Of a stretch of DNA of 12,798 nucleotides, positions 7,078 to 12,798 are shown one piece after another; position 1 is the first letter of the stretch, and each line of letters begins with the position of its first letter. The stretch is from Armatimonadota bacterium (GTDB lineage Bacteria > Armatimonadota > Zipacnadia > Zipacnadales > FEN-943). The notes beneath the pieces are model-generated. The model saw only the letters and a program-made list of their open reading frames with translations, had not been told where the DNA came from and did not search any database. A program made the translations under genes and the position numbers. The stretch lies in the NCBI GenBank assembly GCA_026419655.1, contig JANZZA010000438.1, positions 1-12,798 of the forward strand, in the 5' to 3' direction.

Positions 7078-7986
7078 TTACGTCTGCGCAAGCCGCCCCA
7101 GTCGCCCCCTGGCGCTAACCGCGACCCTCAGGGCGCCCGGCACTACCTCCACCTCTACGGGCGTTTGGCCTGCCAGGTCTCCATCCACCTGCCACTCTAC
7201 CGGCGGGTCCGTTTCGATGCGGGCACGGCGAAAACCCTCCCGCCCCACGGCCGACGGCATGGGGCCGCGCCCAGTGAGGAAACACATCCCAACTTCGCCG
7301 AGCACCCGCAGGCGTGACACAGGTAGGATGAGAGCGAGGTCCAGGCGACCATCAGCGGGACTTGCATGGGGGCACAGGTGCAGCCGCCAGGCATACCGTG
7401 GCGTGTTGGAGACCACGCCCGCCCAAGCCACATCTTCCAGGGCCTGACCATCAACCTCCACCCGAAACAAGACGGGCCGGTATCTCCAAAGCGTGCGGAG
7501 AAACTGGCCGGCGAAGGCAAGCCTGCCGTAGCTGGCCTTGTCGCGACCGGCAATGTCCTTCGCAACGCGCGCGTCAAGCCCAGTCCCCAGCATCACCGCG
7601 AAGAAGCGGCCATCGGCGCGGCCCAGGTCCATGACAACAGTCGCCGGCCCAAGCGCCACCCGACAGGCCGTGCGCCAATCTCCGGCCCGCAGTCCTGCTT
7701 CTTCGGCCAGCACGTTGCCCGTGCCCAGGGGAATGACGCCCAGAGACACAGGTGCGCCTGCCAGGGGAGCCAGCACCGCGTTCACCGTACCGTCGCCGCC
7801 CGCCACGATGACGCGCTCAACGCCCGCGGCTACAGCGGATTGCGCTGCGGCCTCTCCCTCTGAGTGGTCTTGGGCGCAGGCGGCTTCTACATCGGCGCCC
7901 AGGCGACGAAGCTCGGCCTCGATAGCCGCTACTGGAGCCCGCCGGGCAAGCCGGGCATAGGGGTTATAAACCAGGAGCACTCGCAT
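7078..7986 (-). CDS. YegS/DagK-like lipid kinase (diacylglycerol kinase catalytic domain)
   Basis: This 302-residue protein phosphorylates a lipid such as diacylglycerol using ATP, by family inference. The diacylglycerol kinase catalytic signature GGDGTVN is at residues 63-69 and PLGTGN at 86-91. Later family motifs include GTGLDA (134-139), DGRLDL (212-217) and QVDGD (266-270), the last two in the C-terminal beta-sandwich. The length is typical of the family and no membrane segment is evident. The ATG at 7986 lies inside the end of cdsA: the genes overlap by 23 nt and no good Shine-Dalgarno is seen, so translation is probably coupled to cdsA. The product could return diacylglycerol to phosphatidic acid, the substrate of CdsA, but other lipids such as undecaprenol or sphingoid bases cannot be excluded. 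The TAA stop at 7078 lies next to MITE-like element E1. Confidence 0.93.
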   Translation of the reverse strand: MRVLLVYNPYARLARRAPVAAIEAELRRLGADVEAACAQDHSEGEAAAQSAVAAGVERVIVAGGDGTVNAVLAPLAGAPVSLGVIPLGTGNVLAEEAGLRAGDWRTACRVALGPATVVMDLGRADGRFFAVMLGTGLDARVAKDIAGRDKASYGRLAFAGQFLRTLWRYRPVLFRVEVDGQALEDVAWAGVVSNTPRYAWRLHLCPHASPADGRLDLALILPVSRLRVLGEVGMCFLTGRGPMPSAVGREGFRRARIETDPPVEWQVDGDLAGQTPVEVEVVPGALRVAVSARGRLGRLAQT

Positions 7987-8857
7987 GAGGCGGCAGCGCA
8001 GCCATCAGATACAGGTAGGCCACGGGCATGGCCACCAGGAGACCATCAAAGCGGTCCAGCACGCCGCCATGCGGCCCAAGCAGCGTGCCGAAATCCTTTA
8101 CTCCCAGGTCGCGCTTGAGCGCAGACTCAACCAGGTCGCCAAGCTGACAAGCCACGCCGACCAGAAGCCCAAACTCCAGCGCCGTCGCCGCCGGCATCCG
8201 CAGCCACGGTATGCCCAGCAGCGCAGCCGCTGCTACTGTGAACAAAAGGCCTCCCACTGCACCCTCGACGGTCTTGTTCGGGCTGAGCACAGGGGCGAGC
8301 TTATGGCGTCCCAGCAAGCCCCCTGCGAGGAATGCCCCTGTGTCGGACGCCCACACCGGAAATAATGCCAGCAATACCGCGCCCATCCGGTGAGCAAAAC
8401 TCCACCCGCCCGTGAACCCCAGCAACGCCGGAACGTCCACGTGCCGCAAGTGTGACAAGAAGGTCATAGGCAGCGCAATGTACGCCAGTCCGAAAACAGT
8501 GGCGGCCACGCTCGCCGCATAGGACTTCCTCGGGGGAATCAGCCCCAGCACACAAAGGCTCAGGGTTGCTGCCAGAAAGAAACTCGCCGTGAGGGGCCAC
8601 GCACGCTCTGGAACAAAAAGGGGTGGATACAACAGTACTAACGCCCAGACGTAGCCCGCCAAGGCATAAGGCCGCCAGCCCTTCGCGTAGCAGGCTGAAT
8701 AATACTCGCCCAGGGCGATAATAGTCACAATGGCGACCGGGACATACCACCACCATCCCCCCAGCCAGCCAAGCACACACAGCACAGGTATGCCAAAGGC
8801 CGCTAATACCGCCCTGGCCAGCATCTCACGGAAAACACTACGTGCCCTGGACCTCAA
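7964..8857 (-). CDS. cdsA: Phosphatidate cytidylyltransferase (CDP-diacylglycerol synthase)
   Basis: CdsA makes CDP-diacylglycerol from phosphatidic acid and CTP in the inner membrane, the branch point to all phosphatidyl phospholipids. The family signature runs from S245 to D271 and contains SALKRD, VKD, GPHGG and DRFD in the expected spacing; WASDTGAF (169-176) and SPNKTVEG (192-199) are also typical. The 297-residue protein has about eight hydrophobic membrane segments, a normal size and shape. The frame opens with TTG at 8857 after an in-frame stop; an ATG at 8824, 11 codons in, is an equally plausible start, and neither has a clear Shine-Dalgarno. The usual neighbours uppS and dxr are not upstream, where a repeat-filled gap lies instead. 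Its last codons overlap the start of the lipid kinase, pointing to a small phospholipid operon. Confidence 0.95.
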   Translation of the reverse strand: MRSRARSVFREMLARAVLAAFGIPVLCVLGWLGGWWWYVPVAIVTIIALGEYYSACYAKGWRPYALAGYVWALVLLYPPLFVPERAWPLTASFFLAATLSLCVLGLIPPRKSYAASVAATVFGLAYIALPMTFLSHLRHVDVPALLGFTGGWSFAHRMGAVLLALFPVWASDTGAFLAGGLLGRHKLAPVLSPNKTVEGAVGGLLFTVAAAALLGIPWLRMPAATALEFGLLVGVACQLGDLVESALKRDLGVKDFGTLLGPHGGVLDRFDGLLVAMPVAYLYLMAALPPHASAPGL

Positions 8858-9007
8858 TCGGTGTCACACCCGACTCGCTCAGGCGCTAGCAGGGTAGCCC
8901 CTCAGCCACTGTGGCCCCAACAGACGCTTCCGAGCTGCAGCATTTTCTCAGCGGCGCTTGCCTGTGCTCGATGGCCGCAAAGCCCATTTTTCTGGGGGAA
9001 ACCCTTT

Positions 9008-9131
9008 GGAGACTGTTGCAAAAGTCGCTTTACGCCTTGCCAGACTTGCTCACGCTTATAGGGCCGGGCGCGCAAAGTTGTACAGCTTCACCGCTCTACG
9101 TCGGCCAACTTGAGATTTTGCAACAGTCTCC
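9008..9131. mobile_element. MITE-like element E2 (124 bp) with perfect 16-bp inverted repeats
   Basis: GGAGACTGTTGCAAAA at 9008-9023 is the exact reverse complement of 9116-9131. TTT flanks both sides (9005-9007 and 9132-9134), which could be a 3-bp target duplication. No coding capacity fits inside. Similarity to the hairpin repeat continues outside both ends: copy C on the right, and GGGGGAAACCC at 8994-9004 on the left. The true element may therefore be longer (roughly 8980-9171), in which case the TTT would be internal to the repeat. It lies about 150 nt upstream of the cdsA start. Confidence 0.72.
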
Positions 9132-9140
9132 TTTGAAAAG

Positions 9141-9171
9141 GGTTGTCCCCCACGCCGCCTTCCCAAACTTT
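9141..9171 (-). repeat. 31-nt structured repeat, copy C, forming a hairpin
   Basis: Read on the - strand it begins AAAGTTTGGG and ends GACAACC, matching copy B at 26 of 31 positions without gaps. The arm TTTGGGAAGG (9158-9167) pairs with CCTTTTCAAA (9132-9141) over 10 positions when two G-U pairs are allowed. These would be A-C mismatches on the other strand, so the - sense is favoured if the RNA structure matters. Confidence 0.72.
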
Positions 9172-9275
9172 TTGCGCTGCTCACGCCAGCCCTCCTGCAT
9201 CCCAGCCCCTCGAGACGACAACCGCACTGCACCCCTCATCTTTGCGGCTCAACCCGGCGGTGCGCGGCGCAATAG

Positions 9276-12200
9276 CTACTCGGCCGCTATCTCGTAGTAT
9301 ATGGTGCGCGCCTGCGGGCCTATGTCGAAGCTCAGCACGCCGTCGCGATAAGTCGCGGCCAGAGGTTCTCCGCGACTGCCGTCGGGCCGTATGGGATACA
9401 CCTTGGCAGCAGCGTTTTGGGTGCGGATGCTCACCGTCGCGACGATGGGCTGGCACAGGATTGGTGCGCGGCCGGAATTCATCAAGCGGCGATGAAACAG
9501 GTCATAGCGGGTGCCCGAGTTCTCTACGCGCCCGACGGCGGTCAGCAGCAGGCGCCGCGATTGGGTGATTGGCTGGTCGGTGAGCGAGCTGAGGGCGATG
9601 GTGGCAAAGTCGGTGCGGCAGGACAGGCGGATGGCCGAGAGGTTAACGTCGCCTACTTCGCCGATAAAGCCCAGGGCCGCTTGCGTGCGGGGCGTGTCAA
9701 TGGTCATGTAGCCGCGCTGCCATGAATGATAAAGCTCGCCGGTATCAGACCGCACCTCGCCGACTTGCGGAGGGAAAGGATTGTCCTCAAGACTTAGCAC
9801 GCGGTCGGCGCCTGGCGGTGCCTGCCGCAGGGCCACCTCCATGCGGTGGACCATCGTTGTCACCCACAGAGCCGGCACATCGCCCCAGGGCCGGGCCGTC
9901 CGCGACGTGGCAACGCGCTCCTCGGGTATGACGACCACCCACCGCTCACGGGCTTGCGATACGTCCCCGCGACGGAAAATCAGCGCTGCGTGCGGGAAAA
10001 GACCGTAAAGGGCCGGGTCATTGAAGGCCTCGAAATAACCTGAAAGGAAGTTGGTCTGGGCCAAGCGCGAGCTATGGTGGCTGTGGGTGTAGATTGCCAG
10101 CCCGTCCCATCCTTGTAGCGCTGCGGCCGCCGCAATCAGCAGCGGCATCTCTGCCCTCCATTCGTTCGGCCACGGCTCATTCCACTCGGAAACGAAGAAA
10201 GGCTTGCCAACCATACGGTTGAAGGCCAGATGGCTGATCATGGGCGTCGGGGCCCGTACCGCGGGGGTGTTGCCGAAGCTGCCGGTCTCGAAGGAGGGAT
10301 GGTGCCAGTAACCGTGGCTGTCGGTGAAATCGCACACCTCCAGGGCCGCTAGCAAAGCCGCATTGATGGACCAGTTGGAGCCGGTCATGGGTATGCGCAC
10401 GCCCACCTGCTCGCGCAGATACCGGCTCTGCTCCTCGTAAAATCGCCGCTGAACATCCGTCAGGAAAGCCATGACGGCGTCGGTGCGATTGCCGAAATCC
10501 ACCCTACCTTCGGGCACTGAGATGCCGCGCTCCTTTGCCCAGGCCCGGAACTCTTCCTCAAGCCGCGTGCGATAGGGCTCTATCTCCACGTTCTGCGAGA
10601 AAAGGTCGTTTTCGTTGGCAAACTCCATCAGGACAATCGCAGGGTCGTCTTTGTAGGCCAGCCCTGTATAGGGGTTCACGTGCTCGAAGAGCATTCGGGA
10701 AAACTCGCGCTGCAGCTCGATTAGCTTGGGGTCGAAGTTGGAATACGGCTTGGCCGCATTATCAAGCTGGTCGGCCGCGTCAACTCCATCGGCGGCGGTG
10801 AACTTGCGGTGCACGAGCTGGTCTAGATAGACGTATATGCCCTCGCGCTTGAGGCAGTAGACCAGATAGTCAAAGCGGTCCATGGCCTCCGGGTCGAGCT
10901 GGCGTGTGCCCTGGGCATTCTTTCCGAAGAAATTAATCTCCGACCAGTTGGCGTCAGCGTGATGGGTGCGGACGATGTTTATGCCGAATTTGGCCAGGCG
11001 GCGGGCGATAATCTCCGATTGCTCATGGGTCGGAAAATTGGCGCCAGCGGAAAAGCAAGTCCCCCAAAACCTCGCTGGCGTGCCGTCCTCGAAAACGAAC
11101 CGGCCGTCCCGCACGGTCAGAAAACCGTGCTTGCCGGCGGGCTTGTGATTGAGAAAAGACACGTCAACGGGGCAGTCGTCCCACGGCAATGTGTAGGGTA
11201 TCCACTCAGACTGGTCGTAAGCGTCGGACACCAGACTTGCGTCCACGATGGGCTGTAGCGCAGGCCGTGCCGAAACCCGGAAGGTTCGCTCGACGGAGGT
11301 CCCGGCGGCTATGGTTGCAGTTTCGCCAGTGCCGCCAAAGATGAAACGCAGTTCAACCTCGTCGGCTCCCCAGGTTCGGTTATCCTGCACCAGCAGCATG
11401 GTGCTCTGGTCGAGGTCGAACCTTAGCTCCGGCAGCCCGGCTTTGCGGACGACGACGCTTTTCACCGGCACGCGCACCAAGTGCGGCCCGCTCTTTTGGT
11501 CCGGCAAAACCACCCGCAGGGGTTGCTCGCCTTCGCCTGCCACCTCTGCCCCGACCCACAGCGAAAGCGGCAACCATGCCGATACGTGGAAGCTATTCAG
11601 CGGCGTGTCTTCGGGGAAATCAAAGCGATACCGCAGGGACAGTCCTTCTCTCTCAGCCGCCGCGTGCTCATATATCCGTGCTCGCTTGCCACCGGAGTTA
11701 GCGACTTCCAGGTCGCCCGCAAACGTGCGCTCCGTCTGGCTGACGTAGGCTGTTGACCATCGGGCCGAAGACTGGTCATACCCTGCCCAGTCCCGCCCGT
11801 GGATGAACATGCTCATGGTGGCCAGCACGTCGCGCCGAAGACCAATGCTGATCTTGCCGTCCTGATTGACCAGCGCGTACGGTTTAGACATATCTACCTT
11901 CGTTTCCGGGACCACCTCTGCCACCATGGTGGCCACCTCCTCACCTGGCACTTCCGCCAGGACGAAGCGCCGTACCACCTTTTGACCTGCCATCACGCCG
12001 CCCTGTGCCAGGAAACAGCGAAGCTCGTAAACCTGCCCACCGAAGCGCCGCATATCCTCAAGCAGCACAGGCTCGCCGGCAGTGGTGGCAAGGAAAAACG
12101 CCTGTCCGTCGCCCAGTTCGCATATTAGGCCCCGTGCTCTCGCTAAAAACCGCTGGGCGTTGGGGTCTTCAGGGAAAAGGACCTCGTCATAGGCCGGCAG

Positions 12201-12590
12201 CAACCGCGCCCTGCGGCCTATAAAGCGCTCTACGGGCAAATATATGCTCACCTGTGCCCCTTGCAGGGGACTGTCCTCGGTGAATTCAACCTCATAGTCA
12301 AGGATGACCCGGCCCTTTTCCGTGCCCACGCGCTGGACGAAGCGCATCTCGCCTGCCGAGCCAGCCGGCAGCGGCATAACTCCCCGGAATGTATCTTGTT
12401 CGCGCTCGACCGTCGCCTGCGGGCTATCCTGAGAAGCTCCGGCCCAGTCAGGCCCGTGCGCCGTGAGGATTATCCGCGCTAGGAGGCCGACCGTGTCATG
12501 GACCTCAACGACGCCCTTAGCCGAAGTGGAGACTCTCAGGTCAGCAGCCGGCAAGGCCAAGAGGAAGGTCGTCAATACTAGCGCAGGCAT
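9276..12590 (-). CDS. Secreted clan GH-A (GH5-like) glycoside hydrolase with duplicated N-terminal beta-module
   Basis: This 1104-residue protein starts with a short hydrophobic signal-like segment, residues 1-16 (MPALVLTTFLLALPAA), so it is probably exported. Residues about 27-232 and 239-440 are two related modules, with HGPDWAG (45-51) matching HGRDWAG (264-270) and FTEDSPL (103-109) matching FPEDTPL (325-331). The catalytic (beta/alpha)8 domain begins near 488 (HGFLTVRDGRFVFEDGTPAR). It shows R541 in IVRTHH, the acid/base E660 in FANEND, SHGYWHH (758-764), and the nucleophile E802 in VSEWNEP; these assignments are by family pattern. A C-terminal beta-rich region (about 870-1104) completes it. 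The substrate is not readable; beta-linked polysaccharides are usual for the clan. The start at 12590 is set by a strong Shine-Dalgarno; a TTG at 12638 would bury the signal peptide. The TAG stop is at 9276. Confidence 0.9.
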   Translation of the reverse strand: MPALVLTTFLLALPAADLRVSTSAKGVVEVHDTVGLLARIILTAHGPDWAGASQDSPQATVEREQDTFRGVMPLPAGSAGEMRFVQRVGTEKGRVILDYEVEFTEDSPLQGAQVSIYLPVERFIGRRARLLPAYDEVLFPEDPNAQRFLARARGLICELGDGQAFFLATTAGEPVLLEDMRRFGGQVYELRCFLAQGGVMAGQKVVRRFVLAEVPGEEVATMVAEVVPETKVDMSKPYALVNQDGKISIGLRRDVLATMSMFIHGRDWAGYDQSSARWSTAYVSQTERTFAGDLEVANSGGKRARIYEHAAAEREGLSLRYRFDFPEDTPLNSFHVSAWLPLSLWVGAEVAGEGEQPLRVVLPDQKSGPHLVRVPVKSVVVRKAGLPELRFDLDQSTMLLVQDNRTWGADEVELRFIFGGTGETATIAAGTSVERTFRVSARPALQPIVDASLVSDAYDQSEWIPYTLPWDDCPVDVSFLNHKPAGKHGFLTVRDGRFVFEDGTPARFWGTCFSAGANFPTHEQSEIIARRLAKFGINIVRTHHADANWSEINFFGKNAQGTRQLDPEAMDRFDYLVYCLKREGIYVYLDQLVHRKFTAADGVDAADQLDNAAKPYSNFDPKLIELQREFSRMLFEHVNPYTGLAYKDDPAIVLMEFANENDLFSQNVEIEPYRTRLEEEFRAWAKERGISVPEGRVDFGNRTDAVMAFLTDVQRRFYEEQSRYLREQVGVRIPMTGSNWSINAALLAALEVCDFTDSHGYWHHPSFETGSFGNTPAVRAPTPMISHLAFNRMVGKPFFVSEWNEPWPNEWRAEMPLLIAAAAALQGWDGLAIYTHSHHSSRLAQTNFLSGYFEAFNDPALYGLFPHAALIFRRGDVSQARERWVVVIPEERVATSRTARPWGDVPALWVTTMVHRMEVALRQAPPGADRVLSLEDNPFPPQVGEVRSDTGELYHSWQRGYMTIDTPRTQAALGFIGEVGDVNLSAIRLSCRTDFATIALSSLTDQPITQSRRLLLTAVGRVENSGTRYDLFHRRLMNSGRAPILCQPIVATVSIRTQNAAAKVYPIRPDGSRGEPLAATYRDGVLSFDIGPQARTIYYEIAAE

Positions 12591-12596
12591 GTACTG

Positions 12597-12606
12597 CCCT
12601 CCTCCC
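12597..12606 (-). promoter_or_regulatory. Strong ribosome binding site deciding the glycoside hydrolase start
   Basis: GGGAGGAGGG on the - strand lies 6 nt before the ATG at 12590-12588. It places the start directly at the hydrophobic signal segment, and rejects the TTG at 12638 that would add 16 residues in front of it. Confidence 0.85.
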
Positions 12607-12710
12607 GCAGGATAATTCGGCAAGCTTTGACGCGCCAAGACGATTCTACCAGCAAGCCAGGCCGCGCGGCCAGGGCTCTTTACTGCCTGGGGCTTTCCGT
12701 TTCCCTCAGC

Positions 12711-12759
12711 ATTGAGATGCCTCGGGCCGACCGAAGCCGCAAGTTTGAATCATCTCAAT
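12711..12759. promoter_or_regulatory. 9-bp inverted repeat upstream of the glycoside hydrolase
   Basis: ATTGAGATG (12711-12719) and CATCTCAAT (12751-12759) are perfect reverse complements separated by 31 nt, about 120-170 nt upstream of the glycosidase start. It could be an operator or a loop, but there is no direct evidence of function, and a perfect 9-bp match can arise by chance. Confidence 0.3.
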
Positions 12760-12779
12760 ACCTCGCTCAGGCACTGGAT

Positions 12780-12798
12780 CTGTCTCTTATACACATCT
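12780..12798. other. Nextera/Tn5 mosaic-end adapter (sequencing artefact)
   Basis: The last 19 bases, CTGTCTCTTATACACATCT, are identical to the Tn5 mosaic-end sequence used in Illumina Nextera libraries. It sits exactly at the window end, so this is untrimmed adapter and not genomic DNA. The genomic sequence ends at or just before 12780. Confidence 0.97.

Larger units (their letters stand above)
8858..9275. other. Intergenic region carrying MITE-like element E2 and a hairpin repeat
   Basis: This 418-nt gap lies between the end of the glycoside hydrolase and the start of cdsA, both on the - strand. It holds element E2 (9008-9131) and repeat copy C (9141-9171). I see no gene, no T-tract terminator and no clear promoter for cdsA; 8858-8975 and 9175-9275 show nothing recognisable. 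Confidence 0.55.

Noticed and set aside
6785..7447. A 220-codon + frame between the solo repeat and the lipid kinase
   Set aside because: It crosses MITE-like element E1 and then runs antisense to a clear kinase gene.
12591..12638. TTG start at 12638 for the glycosidase
   Set aside because: It would place 16 non-hydrophobic residues before the signal segment, while the ATG at 12590 has a strong Shine-Dalgarno 6 nt away.

Overview
The window looks like the end of a metagenomic or single-cell contig from a high-GC (by eye about 60%) bacterium. The last 19 bases are the Nextera/Tn5 mosaic-end adapter, so the right edge is a library artefact. No rRNA, tRNA or marker gene fixes the lineage. The gene families, the wide repeat-filled intergenic spaces and the large secreted glycosidase would suit Armatimonadota, Planctomycetota or Chloroflexota-like bacteria, but that is only a guess.

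Layout. On the + strand, 2-2173 is a DNA adenine methyltransferase cut off by the contig start. It is followed 20 nt later by a 938-residue helicase-nuclease (2194-5010). Together they form a type III-like restriction-modification operon of the enlarged kind in which the methylase carries a long C-terminal extension. Everything else is on the - strand: a zinc-ligand-less MDR oxidoreductase (5530-6516), a YegS-like lipid kinase (7078-7986) whose start overlaps the end of cdsA (7964-8857), and a secreted 1104-residue clan GH-A glycoside hydrolase (9276-12590) with a duplicated N-terminal module.

The three intergenic spaces (5011-5529, 6517-7077, 8858-9275) contain no convincing genes but share a repeat system. 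A 31-nt unit occurs three times without gaps, each time as the 5' half of a hairpin whose stem partly survives by G-U pairing in one orientation. Two MITE-like elements of 124-125 bp are bounded by inverted repeats of the type GGAGACTGTTGCAAAA. At two sites the hairpin and this inverted-repeat end lie side by side in the same order, so they may be parts of one larger element.

Working together: the R-M pair would defend against foreign DNA. CdsA and the lipid kinase belong to phospholipid metabolism and are probably translationally coupled. The glycosidase is exported and would degrade a polysaccharide or glycoside. The oxidoreductase stands alone with its own strong ribosome binding site. The best candidate for something undescribed is the hairpin/MITE repeat family, followed by the C-terminal extension of the methylase and the duplicated module of the glycosidase.
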